Numbered from the stretch's first letter, positions 15,527-23,474 are shown. The stretch is 63,735 nt of DNA from Deinococcus psychrotolerans (GCF_003860465.1 NZ_CP034188.1:1-63735), one strand, 5' to 3'. Numbers and translations: made by a program. Notes: a model not told the origin generated them from the letters alone.

Positions 15527-15769
15527 TCATGCTTTACACCCGCAAACCTGCCCACCTTCGACCCAGCTTTGGCAGTCAGCGCACCAACCGCCTTCCGGTG
15601 CGTAGCCCAGCACGCGCTTCTCGCCACTTTCCCGGTTGTACTTTTCGATGAGGGTCTTGATTTCGTCGAGCAGCAGCACGCCGCGCAGGCCCGTTTTCAG
15701 GCCGCTGAGCCGCGTGGGCAGCACCAGCACGCCGGGGCCAGGGCGGAAGCGGGGAGCGGAGCCGGTCAC
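15527..15769 (-). CDS. Small zinc-binding-like protein
   Basis: Product of 80 aa from GTG (GTGA overlap). The C-terminus has CADC and CGC (GGWCADCQSW, GQVCGCKA), a four-cysteine site. Preceded by a basic N-terminus. Function unknown. Confidence 0.6.
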   Translation of the reverse strand: MTGSAPRFRPGPGVLVLPTRLSGLKTGLRGVLLLDEIKTLIEKYNRESGEKRVLGYAPEGGWCADCQSWVEGGQVCGCKA

Positions 15770-15981
15770 GATGCCGCCTCATGCACTGCCGGAACATCGG
15801 CGCACAGCAGGCACAACAGCGCGTTCACTGGGCTGTCCGCTACCCGAATGGTGAGGTTGTCTGGGTCGCCTGCGCCTTCCAGGTGCGCCACCCATTGCCC
15901 ATCGTCAGGGTCGCGGAACAAGCACACCACGGCGGTAGGGTCAGCGGTCAAGACGTCGCGGACGGTGGGTAAGCCGCTCAT
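15766..15981 (-). CDS. Hypothetical protein
   Basis: Product of 71 aa, acidic, with a hydrophobic C-terminal stretch containing CLLCAD. TGATG overlap with the upstream gene. No family recognised. Confidence 0.6.
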   Translation of the reverse strand: MSGLPTVRDVLTADPTAVVCLFRDPDDGQWVAHLEGAGDPDNLTIRVADSPVNALLCLLCADVPAVHEAAS

Positions 15982-16424
15982 CAGGCTTCACGTTGCAAGA
16001 ACTCTTCGATGGTCATCGTCACGCATTCATCGGGCCGGGCGGCGGCTACGGCTTGGGTCAGGTGCAGGATGAGGTTCTGCGCGTCAACCAGCGAGAGGTG
16101 CGATACCGGGCCAGCGGTGATCATGGTGATGTGGGGGTTGATGCTGGCCCCGACTGGCCCTTCAATGGTGGCGAAGGGCCTGCTGGCATCGAACTCGGCG
16201 CACAGCGTGGCCGCGTAGCTCTCGGCGTCAATGTTCCCTTCCCCCACGTGTGCCGCCGCCAAAGCCTGCGCCTCAGCGATCCGGCCTTGCCGCACCAAGT
16301 AACTGTGCTGCCCCTGGAAGTGGCTCACACTCCACTTGCTCACGTCGCTGGCGCACTCGGCACCCACCCGCACCGGCACCAGCACGGTAGGGAAGCAGGG
16401 GTTGGTGAAGGGGAGGGCAGTCAC
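15981..16424 (-). CDS. Hypothetical protein
   Basis: Product of 147 aa from GTG (GTGA overlap). Central helical AEAQALAAAHV region, then a beta-like GPVGASINPHITMITAGPVSHLSL segment interrupted here for brevity after its first half (GPVGASINPHIT). The C-terminus is helical and acidic. Third gene of the leftward early operon. Function unknown. Confidence 0.65.
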   Translation of the reverse strand: MTALPFTNPCFPTVLVPVRVGAECASDVSKWSVSHFQGQHSYLVRQGRIAEAQALAAAHVGEGNIDAESYAATLCAEFDASRPFATIEGPVGASINPHITMITAGPVSHLSLVDAQNLILHLTQAVAAARPDECVTMTIEEFLQREA

Positions 16425-16849
16425 TTCTCCACCTTCTCCAGCACCATGCGGGGCTGAGGCGGCGTGACGGTACGGGCATCTAGCGCGGCTTCGCTGAGCT
16501 TGCCAGCGTCGGCAAGGGCGTTCAAAACTTTGCTGTCAGCTCTGGGCGTATAGCTGATCGCCAACGCCTTGATGCCTTCAGGGAGATGCTTGTCCAAATG
16601 CGCGGCGTCCCAGCTGGTGCTGGTGCGGCCTTTGTTGAGGCGCACACGGTAGCCGTAGCGCTCCTCAGTCTCCTGACCGGTCAGGGTGGCGTCGGCGATC
16701 AGAACGGCTTCGTGCTGCTGGCGCTCCTGGGCGTACTCGGAGATTTGCTTTTGCAGCTCCTCGATCCGGCTGTTTGCCACCGCGATCTTGAGAAGGCACT
16801 CACTCTGCTCTTGGTAGGTCAGTGGGGTGGGCGTTTCGATGTCGCTCAC
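16421..16849 (-). CDS. Hypothetical coiled-coil early protein
   Basis: Product of 142 aa from GTG (GTGA overlap); the open frame to 17191 is not needed. Residues about 10-50 form a coiled coil (SRIEELQKQISEYAQERQ), followed by a small beta-rich domain with YGYRVRLNKGRTSTSW. The architecture is loosely like siphophage Gp157-type or host-nuclease-inhibitor proteins, but I cannot assign it. Being second from the early promoter suggests high and early expression. Confidence 0.65.
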   Translation of the reverse strand: MSDIETPTPLTYQEQSECLLKIAVANSRIEELQKQISEYAQERQQHEAVLIADATLTGQETEERYGYRVRLNKGRTSTSWDAAHLDKHLPEGIKALAISYTPRADSKVLNALADAGKLSEAALDARTVTPPQPRMVLEKVEK

Positions 16850-17112
16850 AGCGCCCACCCGCCCATCTGCGCCAGCACCGGCAGTCTCAGATTCGCGGGC
16901 CCTGCTTTGGCGGCGCGTTCGGTGGTTAGCTCGATCACAGCAGCTTCCAGGCTGCTCCAGCCCGCACGACCGCGAGCGCCCAGCATGTTCGTGTGGCCGG
17001 TGGAGGTGACGATCAGGGTGCAGCTCCACGTGCCGACGCTCAAACCGTAGGTCATCGTGCGGGAGAGGCCGGAAAGGGGGGTCAGTTGAGCGGTCAGGGG
17101 GACGTGTATCAT
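16846..17112 (-). CDS. First gene of the leftward early operon, hypothetical
   Basis: Product of 88 aa. AAGGAG lies 9 nt before the ATG. Beta-rich N-terminus (TYGLSVGTWSCTLIVTS), then a helical LEAAVIELTTERAAKA. It is the first gene after the strong promoter at 17209-17237, with a leader of about 90 nt. Function unknown. Confidence 0.65.
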   Translation of the reverse strand: MIHVPLTAQLTPLSGLSRTMTYGLSVGTWSCTLIVTSTGHTNMLGARGRAGWSSLEAAVIELTTERAAKAGPANLRLPVLAQMGGWAL

Positions 17113-17208
17113 GCTGGTGTTCTCCTTGAGCGCCTTCCACTTGCCTTTCGCGGGGTTTGAGTGGCGGGCGTTCTGCCTTTGGGAGTTTCACTCCCTTTTG
17201 CTTGTTAA

Positions 17209-17237
17209 ATATTAGTGTGATGACAAAAAATTATCAA
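17209..17237 (-). promoter_or_regulatory. Leftward early promoter
   Basis: On the minus strand: TTGATA (17237-17232), a 17-bp spacer, then TAATAT (17214-17209), nearly consensus sigma-70. The repressor operator at 17221-17236 covers the -35 and half of the spacer, so the promoter should be silent in the lysogen. Transcription would enter the gene at 17112. Confidence 0.8.
17221..17236. promoter_or_regulatory. Repressor operator, leftward
   Basis: TGACAAAAAATTATCA, a 16-bp imperfect palindrome of half-site TGACAA. Similar sites lie at 18156-18171 and 18222-18237, flanking the repressor gene. Confidence 0.75.
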
Positions 17238-17252
17238 GTCCAGACAAAGCAA

Positions 17253-17277
17253 AACCCTCGGCTGATCGTCGAGGGTT
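17253..17277 (-). terminator. Terminator of the repressor gene
   Basis: AACCCTCG (17253-17260) pairs with CGAGGGTT (17270-17277). On the minus strand the stem is followed by TTTTGCTTTG. It isolates repressor transcription from the early operon. Confidence 0.75.
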
Positions 17278-17292
17278 AAGAGAGAAGAGTTA

Positions 17293-18153
17293 TTACATCG
17301 AGCGGAGCGGTGGTTTGCGGTTATGCGCTCTGCGTCCGAGTGCCATCTGGCCGACATATACGCCCTGGATCGTGCCTGGGTTTTCTTCGGACAGGATGAT
17401 TGGCAAGTGCCGCTTATTGTATGAAGTAAGCATTAAATAGCCGTCAATCGGCGCAAACACCTTGAGGACGCCCACGCCCTCATTTTCAATCCAGCAGGCG
17501 ACAATATCGCCGGGTAAAGGCTCAATAGCTGTGTTGAGAATGATCGTGCTTCCCGGCCATATTGTTTCTTGCACATCCTCAGAAACCATACTATCGCCCG
17601 TTACTTTCAAGATTAACAAATCGTCGTTATCGTAACGCTCAACTTCTGGAAAGTCCGGTATGGATTCATATTGAGAAGATTCAGCGGCGTACGCAAGAGG
17701 ATTAACCCCAGCTCCAATAATTCCGCCGTAGCGAATAGAGCGCATCTTTGGAACCTGTGGGTCGTAATCTGCCGGTCTGTTGTTGCCATTCTCAAACTGC
17801 CGCTTCAAATATGGTAGGTAGGATTCGTAAACAGGCAGCAGAACACTAATAAATTCTGTCCAAGTAAGGCCAAAAGCTTTATTTAAGCGCGACATATTAC
17901 CTACGCTGATTGAGGTAAGGCTGTGCGAGCCGCGCTCAATGCTTCCCAGCATAGGAACGCTGATTCCGGCGGCATCGGCACCAGCCTGGGTGGAGATGGA
18001 CGCAGCTTTTCGTGCGGCCCGCAACGCTAAGCCCACACGCTCACGCTCCTGAAGGGGCGGGGCAGTTTCAGCGGCCACGTACGCCCCTGCCCAGAGGACT
18101 GAAGGTCGCCCAGTAATCGCGGAAGAGCTTAACGATGTCATGCATAGAATCAT
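17293..18153 (-). CDS. CI/LexA-type prophage repressor
   Basis: Product of 286 aa. An XRE-type HTH spans about residues 40-100 (ALRAARKAASISTQAGADAA, then SVPMLGSIERG). The C-terminal S24 domain has Ala148-Gly149 in IIGAGV as the likely self-cleavage site, Ser188 in TGDSM and Lys231 in VLKVF as the catalytic dyad. All catalytic residues are present, so DNA damage should induce it. The ATG at 18153 has no SD; TATTTT lies 6 nt upstream, which predicts a leaderless mRNA and places the operator over its own -10. A later ATG (18141) is possible. Confidence 0.9.
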   Translation of the reverse strand: MILCMTSLSSSAITGRPSVLWAGAYVAAETAPPLQERERVGLALRAARKAASISTQAGADAAGISVPMLGSIERGSHSLTSISVGNMSRLNKAFGLTWTEFISVLLPVYESYLPYLKRQFENGNNRPADYDPQVPKMRSIRYGGIIGAGVNPLAYAAESSQYESIPDFPEVERYDNDDLLILKVTGDSMVSEDVQETIWPGSTIILNTAIEPLPGDIVACWIENEGVGVLKVFAPIDGYLMLTSYNKRHLPIILSEENPGTIQGVYVGQMALGRRAHNRKPPLRSM

Positions 18154-18155
18154 AG

Positions 18156-18171
18156 TGACAAAATATTGTCA
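18156..18171. promoter_or_regulatory. Repressor operator at its own promoter
   Basis: TGACAAAATATTGTCA, nearly perfect 16-bp palindrome. It covers the -10 (TATTTT, minus strand 18165-18160) of the repressor promoter, so the repressor should limit its own synthesis. Confidence 0.8.
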
Positions 18172-18188
18172 TGTCTAGTGGTAATCAA
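18160..18188 (-). promoter_or_regulatory. Repressor maintenance promoter
   Basis: Minus strand TTGATT (18188-18183), 17-bp spacer, TATTTT (18165-18160), then 6 nt to the ATG at 18153. No SD exists, so translation is probably leaderless. Confidence 0.7.
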
Positions 18189-18201
18189 TAATTTTCTACA
18201 A

Positions 18202-18237
18202 TTGCCTTGGGCGTACAAATATGCTAATTTTTTGTCA
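18202..18237 (+). promoter_or_regulatory. Rightward promoter and operator
   Basis: TTGCCT (18202-18207), 17-bp spacer, TAATTT (18225-18230), 6 nt, ATG 18237. The operator TGCTAATTTTTTGTCA (18222-18237) overlaps the -10 and reaches the A of the start codon. One half-site is degenerate, which suggests weaker binding than at 18156. Confidence 0.7.
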
Positions 18238-18485
18238 TGGCAATTGGAACAGAGCTTAGGAGGGTACGCACAGCGCAAAACCGCTCCGTTCTCTCTGTCG
18301 CTGAGTCGCTGGGTGTACACCCACAGACGATTAGGTACGCAGAGCGAGAACAGCGAGAGGTAAACAGCGGAATACTTTTGCGCTGGGCTGGGGAACTCGG
18401 CTACGCGCTAACCCTCAAGCCAATTGAGGGTGGTCCAGAAATCCGAGTCGAACCCCTTTCAGCACAATTTCAGGCAACCCCATGA
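18237..18485 (+). CDS. Small XRE-family regulator, Cro-like position
   Basis: Product of 82 aa with an HTH at about residues 4-55 (LRRVRTAQNRSVLSVAESLG, then VHPQTIRYAEREQR). Divergent from the repressor gene and under a repressor operator, the position of Cro in lambda-like switches. The start has no SD but the leaderless geometry. It is followed by the GIY-YIG gene with ATGA overlap. Binding to the same operators is expected, not shown. Confidence 0.8.
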   Translation: MAIGTELRRVRTAQNRSVLSVAESLGVHPQTIRYAEREQREVNSGILLRWAGELGYALTLKPIEGGPEIRVEPLSAQFQATP

Positions 18486-18820
18486 CCACTAGCCTCCCCA
18501 TCCCCTCCGCTGGCGTGTATGCCATTGAGAACACTGTTAATGGGCGCATTTATGTCGGCAGCAGCGTCAATGTCGAAATGCGGATGCACCACCGCCTTTC
18601 GTTTCGGCGCGGCAGCGGCTCCAGCACCAGCCGCTTGATCCTCGCTGATCTCAAGGTATTCGGCGTTGCCGCCTTCCGCCTCACCATCCTCCAGCGCACC
18701 TACGAAGTCAGCGAATTGAAGTCGCTTGAACAGCGCTGGGCTGACCAATTAGGTGCTTTTGAGTACGGCTACAACGTTCGCCGGATGGAAAGCCTTCAAC
18801 TCGCTCAGGCTCCAGCGTGA
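18482..18820 (+). CDS. GIY-YIG endonuclease-like protein
   Basis: Product of 112 aa. It has GVYAIENTVNGRIYVGSS (the GIY and YIG elements), then RMHHRLSFRRGSGSS, a segment with Arg, and a Glu in SLEQRWADQLG; the family's catalytic Tyr, Arg and Glu can all be matched. Only the catalytic module is present, as in short phage homing-type or Seg-like proteins. Coupled to the Cro-like gene, so it is expressed early. Homing, host-DNA cleavage or attack on competitors are all possible. Confidence 0.8.
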   Translation: MTTSLPIPSAGVYAIENTVNGRIYVGSSVNVEMRMHHRLSFRRGSGSSTSRLILADLKVFGVAAFRLTILQRTYEVSELKSLEQRWADQLGAFEYGYNVRRMESLQLAQAPA

Positions 18821-18828
18821 CCCCTTCC

Positions 18829-19566
18829 TTACTGCCGCACTTCGACCCGGTTCCCCTCTATCACAACGGTCAGCGGCACTTCGTCGGGCCGGTAAACGCC
18901 GCCGGGCGCGTCTACGGTACTCACGGCGGCGTCTGCGGGTTTGACCATGCAGATAGCGTCCAGCGTGTCCAGAAACAACCCCGCGTCGCCGCTGGGGTCA
19001 TTCAGGGCAGGCTCGAAGCTGCTCCACAGATTATCGGCGGGGCCAAACAGTGTCTCAAAGCTGGTGCGGCTGAGCTGGCCCGCACCCTGATTCGAGTACC
19101 AGTGGCAGGCGACCCGTGCGCCGTCCCCGTCCAGGCTGAGCAGCCGCTCGGTGCCGAAGTAGCCCTCGACGCCGTTATTCGTGGCGCTGAGTACCCAGCC
19201 GTTCGGAAGGCCGCCGACCACAGTGAAATGCGTTTGGCCTGGCTCATCGTGCGAGGCGTACCCCTTAACGTCGCTGGTGTCCAGGGGCGCTCCGGCAACC
19301 AAGCCGCTGCGAGCGGGCGGCGGGTCGGGCAGCGCCTTCGCTGCCTCCACTGCCGCGTCGTCCTCTGCGGTGAGCTCCTCGGCAGTTTTGGTGTTGTCCA
19401 GACGCACGGGCGAACTGGTGCTCCCGTTGCCGAACAGCAGCCCCAGCCCCAGCACCGCCGCCACGAAGCCCCAGCCCAGCAGCATGGACGATTTCTCTCC
19501 GCGTCCACGTCCTCGCCAAGCCCAGCCCAGCAGCGCCACGCCCACCACGATCAGAAAGAATCCCAT
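18829..19566 (-). CDS. Membrane-anchored hypothetical protein
   Basis: Product of 245 aa. Two N-terminal hydrophobic helices (about residues 3-16 and 29-45) are followed by a Thr/Ala-rich linker and a soluble domain of about 150 residues (HFTVVGGLPNGWVLSATNNG). TAAACT lies 6 nt before the ATG, the leaderless pattern. It points against the early rightward genes and is convergent with the GIY-YIG gene, typical of a gene expressed in the lysogen. Superinfection exclusion is a reasonable guess. The 325 bp upstream (19567-19891) show no gene. Confidence 0.65.
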   Translation of the reverse strand: MGFFLIVVGVALLGWAWRGRGRGEKSSMLLGWGFVAAVLGLGLLFGNGSTSSPVRLDNTKTAEELTAEDDAAVEAAKALPDPPPARSGLVAGAPLDTSDVKGYASHDEPGQTHFTVVGGLPNGWVLSATNNGVEGYFGTERLLSLDGDGARVACHWYSNQGAGQLSRTSFETLFGPADNLWSSFEPALNDPSGDAGLFLDTLDAICMVKPADAAVSTVDAPGGVYRPDEVPLTVVIEGNRVEVRQ

Positions 19567-19891
19567 TCCGGCAGTTTAGCGGCCAGTCACTTAGAAAGCA
19601 CTCACGCGCAGGCCCCCGCATGAGCACCTCGATGCGTCTCAATCTTTCGGAGCAGCCACCCTAGCGGGTCAGGGAGCCACCCCACCCGATACGGGGGCAA
19701 CAATCAGATTGTGAACCGACAGCCGCTCGGAGGGAACGCTCTCAGTCAGGCGAGGAAGTAACGAAACGGGGCCGACTGCGGGCCAGCGCAAGAACACCAG
19801 CATGTCTCGGACGCAAGAAACATCCGGCGCTCAGTGGAGCGAAATCTGCACTTCAAAAAAGTAGGACTATAGACTTACCCACTTTAAAAAC

Positions 19892-19917
19892 TGACACTAT
19901 TTTCATGTATAGTGTGA
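19892..19917 (+). promoter_or_regulatory. Operator and leaderless promoter of the XRE-ImmA pair
   Basis: Inverted repeat TGACACTAT (19892-19900) and ATAGTGTGA (19909-19917), 8 of 9 bases symmetric. The right arm contains TATAGT (19908-19913), 7 nt before the GTG start at 19921. The XRE protein of the pair is the likely ligand. Confidence 0.65.
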
Positions 19918-19920
19918 GAC

Positions 19921-20604
19921 GTGAAACTGACCCAAGATTCCGGCGGCACGCCCCTGAGCTACGTCACAGAATTTTACAAGGAAGGGCTCCTGGTCGCTCT
20001 TTATCAGGCCATCTCAGTAGGAGCAGAGAGAGACATTCTGGCCCGATCGCAATTTGATCATGAGATCATCCGGCACCGCGCCCGTGGGGCGAATCGCTGG
20101 AACCATGTGGACGATCAGTTCCTACACACCTTGGACCGTTTCAAGTTGACGCTCGAACAGACCAGAGTTGGTGCTCACGGCTATCCGGAGATGCTGTCGG
20201 GCCGCAGAGACATACACCGCATTTCACTTCACAGCACCGACAGCGAACTCCAAACTCCCCGCGATGCCGACCACCGCTCAGAGGCCATCGCTATGTCCGC
20301 GAACAACCGCTTGTTTATGCCGGATGGCAGTATCGCCACCGACGTGGAAGTGTTACCTCCTGGGATTTTGAACTGGTACGGCACCTACGGATACGGTCCT
20401 AAAAACAGAGAGCGTGGGCTCCCGGACTACATGCGCTTCGGCCTACCGGACGCCTCGGGGACACATTTCTACTGGAGTGTCGATCTACTGAGAATGTTCG
20501 AAGAAGAGGCCAACCGCCGCGCTCCTATTGAACTGAACAGGGACGCCCCGACATTCATCAGCCAATTTGTGGAAGAGGAGAACGAAGAAGGAAATGAGGA
20601 CTGA
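19921..20604 (+). CDS. Hypothetical partner of an XRE-ImmA protein, possible toxin
   Basis: Product of 227 aa from GTG with a leaderless-type promoter. No known domain. Notable segments are ILNWYGTYGYGPKNRERGLP and THFYWSVDLLRMFEE; the C-terminus is very acidic (EEENEEGNED). It sits directly before (no gap) an XRE-ImmA/IrrE gene and shares its autoregulatory promoter. In RosmerTA-type toxin-antitoxin systems an XRE-ImmA protein is the antitoxin for a neighbouring toxin, so this could be the toxin. No similarity to known toxins is claimed. Confidence 0.65.
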   Translation: MKLTQDSGGTPLSYVTEFYKEGLLVALYQAISVGAERDILARSQFDHEIIRHRARGANRWNHVDDQFLHTLDRFKLTLEQTRVGAHGYPEMLSGRRDIHRISLHSTDSELQTPRDADHRSEAIAMSANNRLFMPDGSIATDVEVLPPGILNWYGTYGYGPKNRERGLPDYMRFGLPDASGTHFYWSVDLLRMFEEEANRRAPIELNRDAPTFISQFVEEENEEGNED

Positions 20605-21759
20605 ATGACCCCACACCGCCCCAATTTTTCTGGGGCCAGGCTGACGCAAGCGCGTGAAGTTCTTGGGTGGACCAAGTCTGAACTGTCAAGAGCCGTGGGG
20701 TTGACGCCTGCTGCCGTCGGTGGGTATGAAGACGGGAAGATAACCCCAAGCTCAACAGCTATGGAAGCCCTCGCCAGCGCCTTACAGCAACCCCTGGCCT
20801 TTTTCACACTGCCCCCGCCTTCGCCAAGAACAGGGACAGTCTTCTACCGCTCTTATAGCGGAGCATCAAAAAAAGCCCGGTTAATCGTCCAGGCACAAGT
20901 TACGCTCTTGTGGGACCAGGTCGATTATTTGTGCGATTTTGTCACCCTCCCTAAAGTCGATATGCCCAGGATTGGTGCCCTACCCAAAGACCCCACCGAG
21001 ATCACTGAAGACATGATCATCAGTATCGCTCAGCGAGCCCGTGAGCATTGGAATCTGAGAGATAACCCAGCACCCAACATTGTTTGGCTTTTGGAAGGGA
21101 GCGGGGCTATTGTTGTCCGCCTTGACCTTAAATCCGACCAGATGGAAGCAATGTCGGAATGGCGTGGCAGCGATCAAAGGCCGTACATCGTCTTAAATAC
21201 CGTCAAGCGCAACGCTTTTAGGTCACGCGCAGATATTGCGCATGAACTAGGTCATTTGCTGTTACACAGGAATGTAGAGCAGCAAATGCTTGAGGATAAA
21301 GCAGCATTTAAATTGATAGAGAAGCAAGCTTGGCTCTTTGCGCAGGAGTTTCTGCTTCCAGAGCAGGCATTTCTCAAGGATGTTTACTCGCTCAGTCTTG
21401 ACGCTCTCAAGATGCTAAAGCCCAAATGGAAAGTCAGTATCGCGTTTATGCTACACAGGATTCATAGCTTGGATATACTTTCAGAAGAAAAGTATAGTAA
21501 CTACCGAAAGTATCTTGCCCAGCGTGGGTGGTTGAAGACAGAACCATTTGACGCCGAAACGGAGCCAGAGCGTCCGCTTATGCTCAGTCAGGCATTCGAG
21601 TTCATCACGGGCCAAAAGGTTCAAACTGCCGATCAAATTGCCGATAAGCTTTCGCAAAATCGGGAAATGCTTGAGGCCATTACTCAAGTCAAGGAAGGAT
21701 TTTTTGTTGTCGAGCGTCGAAAAAACCCTTTTATCCTATCTTTCAAATCGACGGGATAA
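20605..21759 (+). CDS. XRE HTH fused to ImmA/IrrE metallopeptidase
   Basis: Product of 384 aa. HTH at residues about 9-60 (LTQAREVLGWTKSELSRAVG). Metallopeptidase with IAHELGHLLLHR (HExxH 213-217) and AWLFAQEFLLPEQAF carrying the downstream Glu. This architecture is typical of phage-encoded regulators that sense a signal and remove a repressor, or of antitoxins. It begins right after the stop of the 19921 gene and ends at a terminator. It may bind the inverted repeat at 19892-19917. Confidence 0.85.
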   Translation: MTPHRPNFSGARLTQAREVLGWTKSELSRAVGLTPAAVGGYEDGKITPSSTAMEALASALQQPLAFFTLPPPSPRTGTVFYRSYSGASKKARLIVQAQVTLLWDQVDYLCDFVTLPKVDMPRIGALPKDPTEITEDMIISIAQRAREHWNLRDNPAPNIVWLLEGSGAIVVRLDLKSDQMEAMSEWRGSDQRPYIVLNTVKRNAFRSRADIAHELGHLLLHRNVEQQMLEDKAAFKLIEKQAWLFAQEFLLPEQAFLKDVYSLSLDALKMLKPKWKVSIAFMLHRIHSLDILSEEKYSNYRKYLAQRGWLKTEPFDAETEPERPLMLSQAFEFITGQKVQTADQIADKLSQNREMLEAITQVKEGFFVVERRKNPFILSFKSTG

Positions 21760-21775
21760 ATAACACCTTCTCCGC

Positions 21776-21806
21776 AAAGCGCCCAGGTATCCGCCGGGCG
21801 CTTTTT
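21776..21806 (+). terminator. Intrinsic terminator
   Basis: AAAGCGCCC (21776-21784) pairs with GGGCGCTTT (21796-21804), followed by T residues. The replication operon's first SD (AAGGAG) starts 11 bases further, and no promoter is visible between, so read-through or antitermination may feed the operon. Confidence 0.8.
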
Positions 21807-21828
21807 CTATTCCCTCAAGGAGCCTGCC

Positions 21829-21921
21829 ATGCCCAAGCTCATGACCACGCAGCCCGTCAAACCCAAGCCCGTCAAGCTCCAGATCAAGCCCATCAAGTTG
21901 CCAAGACAAAGAGGCCGCTGA
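21829..21921 (+). CDS. 30-residue Lys/Pro-rich peptide
   Basis: Product MPKLMTTQPVKPKPVKLQIK plus 10 residues rich in Lys, Pro and Arg. CAAGGAG lies 6 nt upstream and the stop overlaps the next ATG (TGATG), so translation is likely. It contains a repeated K-P-V-K element. Function unknown; it may only couple translation. Confidence 0.55.
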   Translation: MPKLMTTQPVKPKPVKLQIKPIKLPRQRGR

Positions 21922-22178
21922 TGGACACCACTCGAAAATACGAGTTGATCCGCAACGAAGCCAAAACGCTGCGCCTGTCTCTCGGGGCCGTGACCGTCAA
22001 AGTGGCCGTGCAGGATGGTCGTCTGTGCATGTGGATGCGCGAGCCTCCCGACGAGCTGGCCCCCAAGCCCCGCATTTTCGTCGCCCTGCCCAGCTGGGAA
22101 TCCTTCTCCCGCGGCTACGCGCACGTTGGAACCTGCAAAGACGCTGGGCACTTCTGGCACGTTCTGGAGGTCTTGTGA
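21921..22178 (+). CDS. Hypothetical protein
   Basis: Product of 85 aa, mixed alpha-beta, with LCMWMREPPDELAPKPRIFV in the middle. Coupled to neighbours by TGATG and GTGA overlaps. No family recognised. Confidence 0.65.
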   Translation: MDTTRKYELIRNEAKTLRLSLGAVTVKVAVQDGRLCMWMREPPDELAPKPRIFVALPSWESFSRGYAHVGTCKDAGHFWHVLEVL

Positions 22179-22531
22179 TCTGGGTGTGGCGCGAGGGTGG
22201 CCAGATTCCGCACGGCCCGTTCAAGCTCGAAGAAGAAGCCAGACTCTACGCGGAGGCGCTGGCCCGCTCATACCCAGGCGAGGCGATCTGGCTGCACCCG
22301 GCCACCGCGAACGTCATGATGGCCGCCGCCGAGCCGATCTGGGACGAAGGTGTCCCGCTCAGTAAAGTGCGGCCACTCGCGCTGGGATACGCCGAGCTGC
22401 TGGCGGAAACGCACCTGCCCGTGTACGCACCCCCGAAGCACAGGAAGCCCGAGGTCGGAGTCAAACTCGTCAGCAGCTCGGCAGCGCTGGGCTTCTTCGC
22501 GCGGCTCTTCCGAAAGAAGGAAAGATCGTGA
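22175..22531 (+). CDS. Hypothetical protein
   Basis: Product of 118 aa from GTG at 22175 (GTGA overlap), not the longer frame from 22025. N-terminus IWVWREGGQIPHGPFKLEEE is beta then alpha; the C-terminus is basic with a short hydrophobic stretch (ALGFFARLFRKKERS). No family recognised. Confidence 0.65.
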   Translation: MIWVWREGGQIPHGPFKLEEEARLYAEALARSYPGEAIWLHPATANVMMAAAEPIWDEGVPLSKVRPLALGYAELLAETHLPVYAPPKHRKPEVGVKLVSSSAALGFFARLFRKKERS

Positions 22532-23115
22532 ATCGGCGAATTCTTCCTGTCTGCCCAGTCAGTAACGTTGTTGATAACAACGGTTATCAAACATGCATTC
22601 ATCCTCAGCCCTCCGCCGGTCACCGCAACACCCTCAGCCTGGCTCTGCTCGAAGCGGCGGACGAACCCCGCACCGCGACCGAACTCGCCGAGCGAGTCAC
22701 CCAGTCCGGCAGTCCTGTGACCCACCTGAGGGCCAACACCCTGGTCTGGCGGTGCGTCCGGCTCGGCCATCTGGTTCAAGGTCCCCGGCGCACCTCGGGC
22801 CGGTCACGCAAAACGTTCGTGCTGACTGACGCCGGACGCCAGGTTCTTTTGGCGGGCCGCACTCAGCTCACCCCGCTGGAAGCCCGGCTGCTCACGCTGA
22901 TGACGCCGGACTGGCAGACCACCAACGATCTGGCCACCGCCCTGGCCCACTGCATCGGCGGTGAAGTCAAGATGCGCCGCACCAGCTGCTGCCTGACCCT
23001 CGCCGACCTGGCCAAGGCAGGCCTCGCCGATCGCCGCTACGGAGCTTCTCGACTCACTGCAGCCGGGAAGGCCCGGTTGCCGGACGCCCGGCTGCGCCTG
23101 GAGGGAACACCATGA
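22528..23115 (+). CDS. Protein with two winged-helix-like units
   Basis: Product of 195 aa from GTG. Two similar halves: residues about 35-110 (LALLEAADEPRTATELAERV, ending KTFVLTDAGRQVLL) and about 115-190 (LEARLLTLMTPDWQTTNDLA, ending ASRLTAAGKARL). Each half ends in the L-T-x-x-G-x-x-x-L motif of winged helices. A DNA-binding role in replication or regulation is likely. It resembles in style the 61790 and 62121 products. Confidence 0.65.
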   Translation: MNRRILPVCPVSNVVDNNGYQTCIHPQPSAGHRNTLSLALLEAADEPRTATELAERVTQSGSPVTHLRANTLVWRCVRLGHLVQGPRRTSGRSRKTFVLTDAGRQVLLAGRTQLTPLEARLLTLMTPDWQTTNDLATALAHCIGGEVKMRRTSCCLTLADLAKAGLADRRYGASRLTAAGKARLPDARLRLEGTP

Positions 23116-23474
23116 ATGCAGCTCGCCAGCAGATCTCCACCATGTGCGCCAGCCTTGGGCTGAGTATCTACAGCATGGAGCACTCCAGTGCGCCGCTCAG
23201 CTCAGCGGAACAGGTATTCGTGACTGGCTACCGCCAACTCCACCGGCAGCTGTCCAAGGCCCTCAACCGGGACGAAGCCGATCGGGTGGCCCTAAACCCA
23301 GTCCAACTCCCCTTGCTGCGCGCCAGCCTGATCGGCACATTCGCTTACGTGCAGGAGTACCCAGCGGATCTGCCGAACGTGCCGGAAATCCGCGAGCCGC
23401 TGAAACCTGAGCGCCTCGCGTGGGCGCTGAGTCAGGTCAACGACTGGATTGCCCACCCGCCGGTGTCCGCATGA
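23112..23474 (+). CDS. Hypothetical protein
   Basis: Product of 120 aa, mostly helical (QVFVTGYRQLHRQLSKALNR), with no motif I recognise. ATGA overlaps on both sides place it in the replication operon. Confidence 0.65.
   Translation: MNAARQQISTMCASLGLSIYSMEHSSAPLSSAEQVFVTGYRQLHRQLSKALNRDEADRVALNPVQLPLLRASLIGTFAYVQEYPADLPNVPEIREPLKPERLAWALSQVNDWIAHPPVSA

Noticed and set aside
15180..15530. 116-aa reverse frame with ATGA overlap
   Set aside because: Competes with the 15216-15494 plus-strand gene, which has a better SD and more protein-like sequence; not fully excluded.
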